Part shown: positions 38,233 to 47,995 of the stretch, piece after piece
Position numbering within the stretch: the first letter of the stretch is position 1
Layout of the letters: each line of letters starts with the position of its first letter
Source of the DNA: Bradyrhizobium genosp. L
Lineage (GTDB): Bacteria; Pseudomonadota; Alphaproteobacteria; Rhizobiales; Xanthobacteraceae
Direction of reading: 5' to 3'
Assembly (NCBI RefSeq): GCF_015624485.1
Contig: NZ_CP061378.1
Coordinates: forward strand, 4,030,001 to 4,094,000
Length of the DNA: 64,000 nucleotides
Program-made: the position numbers and the translations under genes
Notes under the pieces: generated by a model
Seen by the model: the letters and a program-made list of their open reading frames with translations, nothing else
Database searches by the model: none
What the model was told of the DNA's origin: nothing

Positions 38233-39048
38233 ATGACATTTCGTTTTTCCTTTCGCACGATCGCCGTCGGCGCCTGGCTTTTGACATCGACGGCGTCGGC
38301 GCTAGCCGCACAGTGCGGCACCGGGACGTTCGAGTCCTGGCTCGACGACTTCAAGAAGGAAGCCGTCGCCAAGGGCATTTCCCAGAGCGCGATCCAGGCC
38401 GGGTTGAACGGCGTCACCCAGGACAAGGCGATCCTGGCGCGCGACCATTCGCAGCAGGTGTTCAGCCAGACCTTCGAGCAGTTCTCCGGCCGCATGGTGC
38501 CGCCACGGATGACCCGCGGCTCCAACATGATGAAGCAATACGGCTCGGTGCTGTCGCGGATCGAGGAGACCTACGGCGTGCCCGGCGAGATCCTGGTCGC
38601 GATCTGGGGGCTGGAGACCGATTTCGGCGTCAACATCGGCAAGTTTCCGACCACGCGCTCGCTGGCGACGCTGGCCTATGACTGCCGCCGCTCCGACATG
38701 TTCAAGGCCGAGTTGATGGATGCACTGCGCATCATCGATCGCGGCGATCTGCAGCCGCAGGAGATGCGCGGCGCCTGGGCCGGCGAAATCGGGCAGACCC
38801 AGTTCATGCCATCGTCCTACATCAAGTTCGCGGTCGACTTCGACAACAACGGCAAACGCGACCTGTTACACAACGTGCCCGACGTGCTGGCCTCGACGGC
38901 GAATTTCCTCAAGAGCTATGGCTGGAAGCCGGGCAAGGACTGGCAGCCCGGCAGCGAGAATTTTGCGGTGCTCCAGCAGTGGAACAAGAGCGAGGTCTAC
39001 ACCAAGACCGTCGGCTATTTCGCCACCCAGCTCGCCCACGCGCCATAG
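38233..39048 (+). CDS. Lytic murein transglycosylase (MltB-like, GH103)
   Basis: A 271-aa exported enzyme that cleaves peptidoglycan glycan strands with formation of 1,6-anhydroMurNAc. The signal peptide MTFRFSFRTIAVGAWLLTSTASALAA is followed by the SLT_2 domain. Catalytic Glu128 lies in AIWGLETDFG, and AGEIGQTQFMPSSYIKFAVDFDNNGKRDLLHNVPDVLASTANFL is the second core motif. It lacks the lipobox and C-terminal binding domain of some MltB forms. Start at 38233 follows GAACGGCC; no strong SD. Its anhydro-muropeptide products are substrates for NagZ at 58945 after import. Confidence 0.93.
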   Translation: MTFRFSFRTIAVGAWLLTSTASALAAQCGTGTFESWLDDFKKEAVAKGISQSAIQAGLNGVTQDKAILARDHSQQVFSQTFEQFSGRMVPPRMTRGSNMMKQYGSVLSRIEETYGVPGEILVAIWGLETDFGVNIGKFPTTRSLATLAYDCRRSDMFKAELMDALRIIDRGDLQPQEMRGAWAGEIGQTQFMPSSYIKFAVDFDNNGKRDLLHNVPDVLASTANFLKSYGWKPGKDWQPGSENFAVLQQWNKSEVYTKTVGYFATQLAHAP

Positions 39049-39102
39049 GGCGCTTTGGGCGTCGGTGCGCGACAGGGAAACGCGCTTGAGAACAAGGCAA
39101 AA

Positions 39103-39136
39103 TCAAAGGGCCGATCGCCCCAGGCGACCGGCCCTT
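39103..39136 (-). terminator. Terminator of the small exported protein gene
   Basis: AAGGGCCGATCGCC and GGCGACCGGCCCTT form a stem with one mismatch around CCA. On the minus strand it continues into TTTGATTTTG. Confidence 0.7.
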
Positions 39137-39154
39137 ATCAGATTAAGCAAAAGC

Positions 39155-39418
39155 TTACTTGGACATCGAGGCGTGCGCGGCGCGCGAGAGATGCATGCCG
39201 CAGGCACCCATCTTGCCGTCCAGCATGGCGCCCTGGGCGAGAGAGACTTCCTTCTCGGCCTCGAACTTGACCGGGGTGTCAGCCATGGCTTCGACGGCCG
39301 ACTCGGTCTTGGTGAGGTTCGGGCCGCTGCAGCCCATGCCCATATGAGCCGCCTGGGCGGGGACGACAGCGAAAGCAACGGCAGCCATCGCGGCTGCACC
39401 GATCAATGTCTTGATCAT
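39155..39418 (-). CDS. Small exported hypothetical protein (87 aa)
   Basis: Starts MIKTLIGAAAMAAVAFAVVPAQAAHMG, a signal peptide. The mature protein of about 63 residues has two cysteines (GMGCSGPNL and GACGMHLS) and several His/Met residues (HMGMG, MHLSRAAHASM), which could bind a metal such as copper; that is inference only. Start at 39418 rather than 39430 because of the signal. A terminator follows. Confidence 0.65.
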   Translation of the reverse strand: MIKTLIGAAAMAAVAFAVVPAQAAHMGMGCSGPNLTKTESAVEAMADTPVKFEAEKEVSLAQGAMLDGKMGACGMHLSRAAHASMSK

Positions 39419-40177
39419 GGGACTATCCATTCTTTTTCTTAGACAGATCGCCGCATGATTGCGGAATCTGCGAACGGATTATTCGCTGTTCCCGGCAACG
39501 TTTCAGAATGAAATTCGCGCGATACAAATGTGATGAGCGCTGCGTGCAACTCCCGCATGCGTTGCATCGGTTTTTCATTACGTGTTGGTAACGAAGCGCT
39601 GCGGTTGTTCGTGCGGCAACGCGCGTTCAACCGAAGCGATCAGACTGGATTCTTATTTCTGATAACCAGCAGCAAGCTGCGAGCGCCAGCACGCTCTTCG
39701 GTCGTGATCGGCTTGCCAACAGGCCCAAATTGCCAGCCCGGTCAATGTGGCTCATTGCCGCTGCTTCGATCAGGAGTTCGAAACTGCAAACAAATGAACG
39801 ATTGTTCACTATATAGGCACTCGTTCGCATGCGAATCACGCATGGAACACAGTCCAGTGAACACCTCGCACGACGCCTGCTCGCGCTTGATTAGGCGGTC
39901 CGTAAATACCACGTATAGGCTATCACTTGGTATGGCAAAAATTCATTCAACTATCTGACTTGGATTGGCTTTCCTGAAAACCTCTGCGTTCGACGGAACT
40001 CGTGTAGGGCAGTTTTCTCCGCAGGCCCGGAACGGTTAATCAAACCTTGCCGTTGCCATGCGTTTTGGTCCTAGCTGCATCGCAACATCGGAACTAGTGC
40101 AGCGCACCATATCATCTATATTCACTTCAACGATGACGCTATGGAAAAGCTGAATCGGAACTACTAGGAGACTACCA
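39419..40177. other. 760-bp gene-poor, AT-richer intergenic region
   Basis: No convincing ORF: frames at 39530-39958 (+) and 39627-39839 (-) lack homology and coding bias. Present are two short palindromes, TGAAC-GATT-GTTCA (39795-39808) and TTCGCATGCGAA (39824-39835), with TATATAGG between them, and an EcfG-like promoter (40029-40054) serving the DUF1127 gene. A small RNA is possible but not shown. Confidence 0.55.
40029..40054 (+). promoter_or_regulatory. EcfG (general stress sigma factor)-type promoter
   Basis: GGAAC (40029-40033), 17 bases, CGTT (40051-40054) matches the GGAAC-N16/17-CGTT consensus of PhyR/EcfG promoters in alphaproteobacteria. It would give a leader of about 115 nt before the DUF1127 gene. 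Confidence 0.6.
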
Positions 40178-40330
40178 ATGTTACTTTCGCTCATCCGCAT
40201 GATCCAGGCCTTCCGGGAGTATCAGCGCAATGTCAGCGAACTCTCCCAGCTCAGCGACCGCGAGCTGGCTGATATCGGCCTCGACCGCTCTGACATTCCG
40301 CGCGTTGCTGCCGGCACCTACAACGGCTAA
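40178..40330 (+). CDS. DUF1127 small protein (50 aa)
   Basis: Reads MLLSLIRMIQAFREYQRNVS then ELSQLSDRELADIGLDRSDIPRVAAGTYNG. The L-S-D-R-E-L-x-D-I-G-L-x-R-x-D-I core is the DUF1127 signature, shared by many small alphaproteobacterial proteins. Some members (for example CcaF1 of Rhodobacter, and Agrobacterium and Sinorhizobium homologues) bind RNA or affect stress and phosphate physiology. The start has AGGAG (40166-40170) seven bases upstream, and a GC hairpin follows the stop. An EcfG-type promoter lies upstream, suggesting general-stress control. Confidence 0.9.
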   Translation: MLLSLIRMIQAFREYQRNVSELSQLSDRELADIGLDRSDIPRVAAGTYNG

Positions 40331-40359
40331 TCGCCGCGAAGCCACTGAAACGAACGGAT

Positions 40360-40390
40360 AACGCCCGCTCCTGCAGCGGGCGTTGTCGTT
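40360..40390 (+). terminator. Terminator of the DUF1127 gene
   Basis: AACGCCCGCT (40360-40369) pairs perfectly with AGCGGGCGTT (40375-40384), loop of 5, followed by GTCGTTT. Confidence 0.75.
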
Positions 40391-40531
40391 TCCGGCGGGA
40401 TCTGGATGCCTGCAAAGCGCTTTCCGGTACGCACAGACCGGCCATAAAAGCGGGCGATGATTCCACCGTTCTCATCGCGATTTGGCTCGGTTTCAGATGC
40501 ACGCAGGATCAAAACGCGCTAACGCTGCGCG

Positions 40532-41965
40532 ATGACACCGCATTCTTCACCTTCCGAACCCGTGCACATCGTGGGCGCGGGGCTCGCCGGCTCGGAAGCC
40601 GCCTGGCAGGTTGCCAATTCCGGCGTCCGTGTCGTGCTGCACGAGATGCGCCCACACCGGATGACCGAGGCGCACCAGACCGACGGCTGCGCCGAACTGG
40701 TCTGCTCGAACTCTTTCCGCTCCGACGATGCCGCCAACAACGCGGTCGGGCTGCTGCATGCCGAGATGCGCCGGCTGGGCTCGCTGATCATGCGATCGGC
40801 CGACGCCAATCAGGTGCCCGCCGGCGGCGCGCTCGCGGTCGACCGCGACGGCTTCTCCGCCGCCGTCACCAAGGCGCTGCACGAGCATCCGTTGATCGAT
40901 CTCAGCCGCGAGGAAGTCGCCGGCCTGCCGCCTTCCGACTGGAGCAACGTCATCGTCGCGACCGGCCCCCTCACCTCGGCCCCGCTGGCCGATGCGATCA
41001 GACAATTGACGGACGAGAGCGCGCTCGCGTTCTTCGATGCGATCGCGCCGATCGTGCACAAGGACTCCATCGACATGTCGGTGGCCTGGTTCCAGTCGCG
41101 CTACGACAAGGTCGGTCCGGGCGGCACCGGTGCCGACTACATCAACTGTCCGATGACCAGGGAGCAGTATGACGCCTTCGTCGCGGCGCTGCTCGACGGT
41201 GAGAAGGTCGACTTCAAAGACTGGGAGACCAACACGCCCTATTTCGACGGCTGCCTGCCGGTCGAGGTGATGGCCGAGCGCGGTCACGAGACCTTGCGCC
41301 ACGGGCCGATGAAGCCGGTGGGGCTGACCAACCCGCACAATCCGACGGTCAAGCCCTACGCGATCGTCCAGCTGCGGCAGGACAACAAGCTCGGCACGCT
41401 CTACAACATCGTCGGCTTCCAGACCAAGCTGAAGCATGGCGCGCAGCAGCGTGTATTCCGGACCATCCCCGGCCTCGAGAAGGCGGAGTTTGCGCGCCTC
41501 GGCGGCCTGCATCGCAACACATTCCTGAACTCGCCAAAGCTGCTCGACGCGCAACTGCGCCTGCGCGCCCAGCCCCGGCTGCGATTTGCCGGACAGATGA
41601 CGGGCTGCGAGGGCTATGTGGAATCGGCGAGCGTCGGTCTCATCGCCGGGCTCTGCGCCGCAGCCGACATGCGCGGCCTGTCGCTGACGCCACCGCCGGC
41701 CACGACGGCGCTCGGTGCGCTGCTCGGTCACATCACCGGCGGCCATCTCGAGACGATCGACGCAGGTCCGCGCTCGTTCCAGCCGATGAACATCAATTTC
41801 GGCCTGTTCCCGCCGCTCGCCAGTCCGCCGACCAAGAAGCCTGACGGCACGCGGCTGCGCGGCAATGAGAAGACGGTCGCCAAGAAGCAGGCGATCAGCG
41901 CGCGGGCGCTGGCCGATCTCGATCGCTGGATCGCAGAGCATCTGCGCATGGCGGCGGCGGCCTGA
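40532..41965 (+). CDS. trmFO: FAD- and folate-dependent tRNA (uracil-54) methyltransferase
   Basis: This 477-aa flavoprotein makes m5U54 in the T-loop of tRNA using 5,10-methylene-THF rather than SAM. Seen: FAD-binding [16 protein letters not shown] (residues 11-26), [27 protein letters not shown] with the conserved cysteine, [16 protein letters not shown], and a C-terminal [12 protein letters not shown]. Length fits the family. The Start ATG at 40532 gives the expected N-terminus. It is followed 5 bp later by a kinase-like gene, so the two are likely co-transcribed. Confidence 0.96.
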   Translation: MTPHSSPSEPVHIVGAGLAGSEAAWQVANSGVRVVLHEMRPHRMTEAHQTDGCAELVCSNSFRSDDAANNAVGLLHAEMRRLGSLIMRSADANQVPAGGALAVDRDGFSAAVTKALHEHPLIDLSREEVAGLPPSDWSNVIVATGPLTSAPLADAIRQLTDESALAFFDAIAPIVHKDSIDMSVAWFQSRYDKVGPGGTGADYINCPMTREQYDAFVAALLDGEKVDFKDWETNTPYFDGCLPVEVMAERGHETLRHGPMKPVGLTNPHNPTVKPYAIVQLRQDNKLGTLYNIVGFQTKLKHGAQQRVFRTIPGLEKAEFARLGGLHRNTFLNSPKLLDAQLRLRAQPRLRFAGQMTGCEGYVESASVGLIAGLCAAADMRGLSLTPPPATTALGALLGHITGGHLETIDAGPRSFQPMNINFGLFPPLASPPTKKPDGTRLRGNEKTVAKKQAISARALADLDRWIAEHLRMAAAA

Positions 41966-41970
41966 CCATC

Positions 41971-43083
41971 ATGAGCCTCCCGAAAGACGACGCGGCCACC
42001 CTGTCGGCGCGCTGGACCCAGGGCGTGCTGCTCAAGCGCGACGTGTTCTCGACCGTCGAGCGCGGCCGCTTCCGCGACCGTGACGGCGAGGTCGACGGCG
42101 TGCTGCGCCGGCTCGACCAGGTGCCGTTCTGGTCGTTCGCCCTCGCCCAGCATCTGTTCTGGCGCGAGCGCCGCGCGCTGACCTTGGCGCGCGAGCTCGA
42201 TGTCGGCCCCAAACTGCTGTGGGCCGGCCGACGTGCGCTGGTGCGCGGCTTCATCGACGGCGTCGCGCTGCATTTGGCAAAACCGCATGGCGACGTTGCC
42301 TATTTCCGGTCCGCCAAGCAGGCGTTGTGCAAGCTGCACCGCGCCGGCATCTGCCACAACGACCTCGCCAAGGAACAAAACTGGCTGGTCGGCCGCGACG
42401 GCCGCGCCTACCTCACCGACTTCCAGCTTGCCGCCTGCTTCAAGAGCCGAAGCCGGCTGTTCCGCATCGCGGCCTATGAGGATCTGCGCCATCTCCTCAA
42501 GCACAAGCGCAGCTATGCTCCGGACGCGCTGACGCCGATGGAGCGCAAGGTGCTGGCCAAGAAATCGGCGTTCGCCAGCATCTGGCTGATGACCGGCAAG
42601 AAGGTCTACCAGGCGATCACGCGCGGCATCTTCAATTTCACCGACCGCGAAGGCGGCGGCCGGCGATTGGTCAACGACGCGCCGGTGCTGGCCAACCTGA
42701 TCCGCAGGAATCCGCAGGTGCGCGATACCGCGATCGTCGCCTTTGCCGACCGTCGCGTCGGTGTCGGGTTGTACGCATTCGTCGAGGCGGATCAGTCGGC
42801 ACTCGAGAAGACGCTGCAGAGCGAGCTTGCCGCGGCCAAGGGCGTCAAGCCACCCGAGCACATCCAGGTGGTGCATGCGCTGCCGCGCGATGCCGCCGGC
42901 AAGCCGCGCACCGAGATCCTGCAGCTCGTCGCAATGAACCAGATCGACTTGATCGAACCGATGATGCGCAGCGATGCCGATCGCGAATTCCTCAAGGACA
43001 TTCTCGAGCAACGCAAGAATCTGCGCGACAGATTCAATTTCGAAGTCGCCGAGATGGACCGGCCCTCGACAAACGCGTCTTGA
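41971..43083 (+). CDS. Protein-kinase-like protein with AMP-binding-enzyme C-terminal-like tail
   Basis: A 370-aa protein. Residues 40-190 form a RIO/lipopolysaccharide-kinase-like domain: ICHNDLAKEQNWLV (His129, Asp131 and Asn137 of the catalytic loop) and LTDFQLA with Asp150, where DFG is DFQ. Residues 243-325 read RNPQVRDTAIVAFADRRVGVGLYAFVE...KPPEHIQVVHALPRDAAGKPRTEILQLVA. This matches the C-terminal subdomain of acyl-CoA synthetases, including the GK of the catalytic lysine motif (Gly310-Lys311). The C-terminus is helical. It is 5 bp from trmFO. Substrate is unknown; the fusion assignment is by eye. Confidence 0.7.
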   Translation: MSLPKDDAATLSARWTQGVLLKRDVFSTVERGRFRDRDGEVDGVLRRLDQVPFWSFALAQHLFWRERRALTLARELDVGPKLLWAGRRALVRGFIDGVALHLAKPHGDVAYFRSAKQALCKLHRAGICHNDLAKEQNWLVGRDGRAYLTDFQLAACFKSRSRLFRIAAYEDLRHLLKHKRSYAPDALTPMERKVLAKKSAFASIWLMTGKKVYQAITRGIFNFTDREGGGRRLVNDAPVLANLIRRNPQVRDTAIVAFADRRVGVGLYAFVEADQSALEKTLQSELAAAKGVKPPEHIQVVHALPRDAAGKPRTEILQLVAMNQIDLIEPMMRSDADREFLKDILEQRKNLRDRFNFEVAEMDRPSTNAS

Positions 43084-43129
43084 CCCCCCACTCTTGCGCC
43101 GGGCTGGCGCGCTCAAGGGACTCGTTATC

Positions 43130-43408
43130 ATGCCACTCACTCGTGGCCGTATCGGAGGCTATGATTCCGAGCGCATGGCGTTCGGATTCACCATGCTGGA
43201 CGGCGATCAGGAAATCGAATGCCAGATCAGCGATGCCGCGATGGACGAGCTGGCCGGCACGCGGGGAACGCCGAGCATCGCGCGCCAGGGACAATTCGTC
43301 GCCCTGCGCGACGCCGTCGAGCGGATCGCTTCCGACCTCTACGACAGCGGCCCGATGGTGAAGGGCGTCATCGTCCGGATCTTCACGAAGCACATTCCCA
43401 AGAACTAG
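43130..43408 (+). CDS. DUF1488 family small protein
   Basis: A 92-aa cytoplasmic protein. The core MAFGFTMLDGDQEIECQISDAAMDEL...ARQGQFVALRDAVERIASDLYDSGP follows the DUF1488 pattern (F-x-M-x-D-G-x-x-I-x-C-x-I-S-x-x-A-L). Function is unknown. The start at 43130 follows AAGGGACTCGTT. A palindromic repeat lies directly after the stop. Confidence 0.82.
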   Translation: MPLTRGRIGGYDSERMAFGFTMLDGDQEIECQISDAAMDELAGTRGTPSIARQGQFVALRDAVERIASDLYDSGPMVKGVIVRIFTKHIPKN

Positions 43409-43510
43409 AGTGTTTTCGAGCGAAGTGGAAACCGGTTCGCGTGAAGAAGACGCGTCAAAACAAAAACCTAGAGTCCCGTTCCGATTCCATCGGAACGGGA
43501 AAGGCTCTAG
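43406..43510. repeat. TAGAGTGTTTTCGAGCGAAGTGG-type repeat with hairpin
   Basis: Starts at the stop of the DUF1488 gene. Its end holds a 12-bp stem, TCCCGTTCCGAT (43474-43485) with ATCGGAACGGGA (43489-43500). On the minus strand the stem is followed by TTTTTGTTTT, so it may terminate the NDUFAF6-like transcript. Related in type to 53737-53802. Confidence 0.7.
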
Positions 43511-44382
43511 CTGCCGAATTGCCTGCCGTGTGCAGCGCGCCAGAGCGTCCACAGAATGCGCAGGCGTGAGGCCGGTCTTGGTGCGAACGGATTCGTGTCC
43601 GCGCGGGCTGCTCGGTTCAGTTCGCGTCGCACCTGGGCGAGTGGCAGGAAGACCGGCCTCACCTCGCCTGGAACATCCGCAAGCAGCGCCAGCGCCGTCT
43701 CGAGATGGCGCTGCGCCTCGCGGGCGAGCTGGTCGATCGCGGCACGGATGTTCGGCGTAGGCCTGCCGGCAAACACCTCTTCCTTGCTGCTGCCATGCTG
43801 CTGCAGGAGCTGTAACGGCAAGAACAGTTGCTGCCGCGCGGCGTCGTGTCCGAACGTCGCGATCACCTCGGCCATGCCGAGGGCAAGACCGGCGTGACGG
43901 GCCAGATGGTCGATCCCATCCGACGGCCGCGCCATCACCCGCGCGGCGAGCGTGAACAGTGCCGAATCTGTGGCGTCGAGATAGCCCTTGAGCGCGGCGA
44001 GCGATGGCATCGGATCGTTGTAGAGATCGAACTGATGCTCCTCGACCAGCCGCGACAGCGGCGAGACCGGCAGGCGGTGCTTGCGGATCGCCGCAAGCAG
44101 CTCGGCTGCGACCGGATTGCCTTCGACGCCGCCATGCTCGCTGCCGGCCAGCATGTCGGTCCACCATTGCATCCTGATCTCGCCGGGCAACGGCTGGCTG
44201 ACCTGCTCGTGCACACGCGAGATCTCGGCATTGAAGGCGTAGATCGCAAGCAGCGCCCGGCGTTCCGGGCCGGGGACGAACAGGGTCGAGGCGTAACGCA
44301 GGAAATCGCGGGTCCGCACCAGATCGGCGCAGAAGGCCGCGCCGTCGCCTGGCGCTTCCCTGGCCGCCTCCGTCGCGGTCAT
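43507..44382 (-). CDS. Squalene/phytoene-synthase-fold protein (NDUFAF6-like)
   Basis: A 291-aa protein with the trans-prenyltransferase fold: FLRYASTLFVPGPERRALLAIYAFNAEISRVHEQV (residues 28-62) and a second helix region LARHAGLALGMAEVI. The DxxxD motifs needed for prenyl synthase activity are absent (first site reads EISRVHEQ). This is the hallmark of the NDUFAF6/C8orf38 branch, which assists complex I assembly in mitochondria. Its ATG overlaps the stop of the upstream Mth938-like gene by 4 bp (ATGA), the NDUFAF3 homologue, supporting that assignment. Phytoene synthase activity is unlikely. Confidence 0.8.
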   Translation of the reverse strand: MTATEAAREAPGDGAAFCADLVRTRDFLRYASTLFVPGPERRALLAIYAFNAEISRVHEQVSQPLPGEIRMQWWTDMLAGSEHGGVEGNPVAAELLAAIRKHRLPVSPLSRLVEEHQFDLYNDPMPSLAALKGYLDATDSALFTLAARVMARPSDGIDHLARHAGLALGMAEVIATFGHDAARQQLFLPLQLLQQHGSSKEEVFAGRPTPNIRAAIDQLAREAQRHLETALALLADVPGEVRPVFLPLAQVRRELNRAARADTNPFAPRPASRLRILWTLWRAAHGRQFGS

Positions 44383-44762
44383 GGCACTGCGATCAGCGCC
44401 GCCGCGACGCGCCGCCGCTCGCCCAGCATGACATTGTAGGTGCGGATCGCGGGGCCGGTCTGCATGGCATCGAGCACCACGCGTACCGCGCGCAGCGCCT
44501 CGCGCAGGCCTTTCGGCACCACCCAGACCTCGGTGCCGCTGCCGACGATCAGCGTGTCGATCGCGTTCGCCGCCGCGAACACCTTCTGCAGCGAAACTTC
44601 GTCGATCTCATCCGGCCTGGTCACCGGCCAGGCCCAGATCGCATCCGGCAGGCACAGCAGCGAGCCGCGATGCGACATGTCGGCGAATGCGAAGCCGCCC
44701 TTGCCGTAGGCCTCGATCGGCGCCGACCTCGGAAGATGCGGTGCGTCCGAGGACATCGGCAT
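44379..44762 (-). CDS. Mth938-like (DUF498) domain protein, NDUFAF3 homologue
   Basis: A 127-aa protein. IEAYGKGGFAFADMSHRGSLLCLPDAIWAWPV, then LIVGSGTEVWVVPKGLREALRAVRVVLDAMQTGPAIRTYNVMLGERRRVAAALIAV. These segments match the Mth938 domain of NDUFAF3, a complex I assembly factor that interacts with NDUFAF4. It lies 5 bp downstream of secF and overlaps the next gene by 4 bp. The start may be 44762 or 44756 (MSSDAPH). Sharing a transcript with the Sec export machinery suggests a membrane-insertion or assembly role. Confidence 0.82.
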   Translation of the reverse strand: MPMSSDAPHLPRSAPIEAYGKGGFAFADMSHRGSLLCLPDAIWAWPVTRPDEIDEVSLQKVFAAANAIDTLIVGSGTEVWVVPKGLREALRAVRVVLDAMQTGPAIRTYNVMLGERRRVAAALIAVP

Positions 44763-44767
44763 GGTCG

Positions 44768-45796
44768 CTACTTCTTGGCTGCGGCCGCGTCCGGCTTCTT
44801 GACCGGCGCATCCTGCGCCTCGCCCCTCGTGGTGTGAACGCCGAGATAGATCAGGATCGGCGCCGCGATGAAGATCGAGGTGTAGGTGCCGACCAGCACG
44901 ACGCCGAACATCATCACGGCGGTGAAGCTGTGGATGGCGTTGCCGCCGAACAGCAGCAGCGCGAGCAGCGCCAGCGTCACGGTGACGTGGGTGATGATGG
45001 AGCGCGACAGCGTCGAATTGATCGATTCGTTGAGCAGCTGCGGCATCGGCATCTTCTTGTAGCGCCGCAGCATCTCGCGGATACGGTCGTAGATGACGAC
45101 GGTGTCGTTGAGCGAATAGCCGAGAATCGTCAGAAGTGCCGCGATGCTGGTGAGGTCGAAATCGACCTGGGTGATCGACATGAAGCCGATCGTGAGCACG
45201 ATGTCGTGCACGTTGGCGATCATGGCGCCGAGCGCGAACTGCCACTCGAACCGGAACCAGAGGTAGATCAGGATGCCGACGATCGCGAACATCAGACCAA
45301 GCATGCCGTAGGCCAGCAACTCGCCGGAGACGCGCGGCCCCACCACCTCGACGCGGCGATAGTCGACGGATTCGCCGAGCGCGCCGCGGACCTTTCCTAC
45401 GGCGTCCTGCTGCGCCTTGTCGCCACCGGGCTGTTCGGCGACGCGGATCAGCACTTCAGCCGGACCGCCGAATTGCTGCAACTGCACGTCGCCGAGGCCG
45501 AGGCCGTTCAGCGTGGTACGCATCGCGGCGATATCGGCCGTGCCGGACTTGGCCCGCACTTCCAGCAGCGTTCCGCCCTTGAAGTCGATGCCGAAATTCA
45601 GGCCATGGGTGAAGAACAGCGTGATCGCGACGATCGAGAGCAGCGCCGAGATCGGGAAGCTGATGCGGCGGAAGCGGGTGAAATCGAAATGCGTGTCGTC
45701 GGGCACGATGCGCAGCGACGGCATCCAGCCGAACGCTGCCACGACGGTCAGCACGGCGATCAGGATGCCTAGGCCAATCAGAACAATATGGGTCAC
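44768..45796 (-). CDS. secF: Protein translocase subunit SecF
   Basis: This 342-aa inner-membrane protein works with SecD, using the proton gradient to pull secreted proteins out of SecYEG. Six hydrophobic segments surround a periplasmic domain. Motifs: GLNFGIDFKGGTLLEVR (D1-like region) and VIYDRIREMLRR, plus TSIAALLTILGYSLNDTVV. The gene is 10 bp from secD on the same strand. Its C-terminal tail is Lys/Ala-rich. Start 45796 gives MTHIVLIGLGILIAVL, the first membrane segment. Confidence 0.97.
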   Translation of the reverse strand: MTHIVLIGLGILIAVLTVVAAFGWMPSLRIVPDDTHFDFTRFRRISFPISALLSIVAITLFFTHGLNFGIDFKGGTLLEVRAKSGTADIAAMRTTLNGLGLGDVQLQQFGGPAEVLIRVAEQPGGDKAQQDAVGKVRGALGESVDYRRVEVVGPRVSGELLAYGMLGLMFAIVGILIYLWFRFEWQFALGAMIANVHDIVLTIGFMSITQVDFDLTSIAALLTILGYSLNDTVVIYDRIREMLRRYKKMPMPQLLNESINSTLSRSIITHVTVTLALLALLLFGGNAIHSFTAVMMFGVVLVGTYTSIFIAAPILIYLGVHTTRGEAQDAPVKKPDAAAAKK

Positions 45797-45806
45797 GACA
45801 GGCCTC

Positions 45807-47408
<1,602 letters not shown>

Positions 47409-47447
47409 CGAATTACCTGTCAGATTCCCAAAAAGGCGGCGCCGTTG

Positions 47448-47804
47448 TCAGCTCGCGGACGCCTCGTCCTTGGCGTCGCCCTTCGCCGGCTCGCCCTTGG
47501 TGCGCACGCCGGTGATCATCTGTCGCATCTGCCGCACCCGCACGCCATCGGAAATCTCGAACTCGACCTGGTCGTCGTCGACCACCTTGGTCACCTTGCC
47601 GACCAGGCCACCCGAGGTCACGATGGTATCGCCGCGGCGGACGTTCTTCACGAGCTCGGCATGGTCCTTCACCTTCTTCTGCTGCGGACGCAGAATCAGG
47701 AAGTACATGATCACGAAGATCAGCGCGAATGGCAGCAGCGACATCAACATGCTGTTGGTGTCACCACTTGCTCCAGCCTGAGCAAACGCAGGAGTAATCA
47801 GCAT
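47448..47804 (-). CDS. yajC: Sec translocon accessory subunit YajC
   Basis: A 118-aa single-span membrane protein (SMLMSLLPFALIFVIMYFLILRPQQKKVKDH, residues 20-50) followed by the conserved basic/acidic domain NVRRGDTIVTSGGLVGKVTKVVDDDQVEFEISDGVRVRQMRQMITGVR. It binds SecDF and SecYEG. First gene of the yajC-secD-secF-Mth938-NDUFAF6 run. A promoter TTGCAA-N16-TATAGT is visible 87 to 114 bp upstream of the start. Confidence 0.95.
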   Translation of the reverse strand: MLITPAFAQAGASGDTNSMLMSLLPFALIFVIMYFLILRPQQKKVKDHAELVKNVRRGDTIVTSGGLVGKVTKVVDDDQVEFEISDGVRVRQMRQMITGVRTKGEPAKGDAKDEASAS

Positions 47805-47890
47805 TCGAACGATCCTCGATAAGACGGGAAAGAACCGGCAGCGCCCGATGGTCCCTGGGGCGGTATGGCGGTCCGGACAAATTCGCGCGG

Positions 47891-47918
47891 ACTATAGCGG
47901 CCGCGGTCCCAATTGCAA
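47891..47918 (-). promoter_or_regulatory. Predicted promoter of the yajC-secDF run
   Basis: On the minus strand: TTGCAA (47918 to 47913), 16-bp spacer, TATAGT (47896 to 47891). Confidence 0.6.
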
Positions 47919-47995
47919 CGTTAACGGGCCTTCATTTAGGGCGCTTGCGGGACCGCCGCCAGCCCGATAAGGCTGCGCCGTCAGGAACGGGAAAA

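Noticed and set aside
39530..39958. Plus-strand ORF of 142 aa and minus-strand ORF of 70 aa (39627-39839)
   Set aside because: No coding bias, ribosome site, signal peptide or recognisable domain; the region looks like noncoding DNA.
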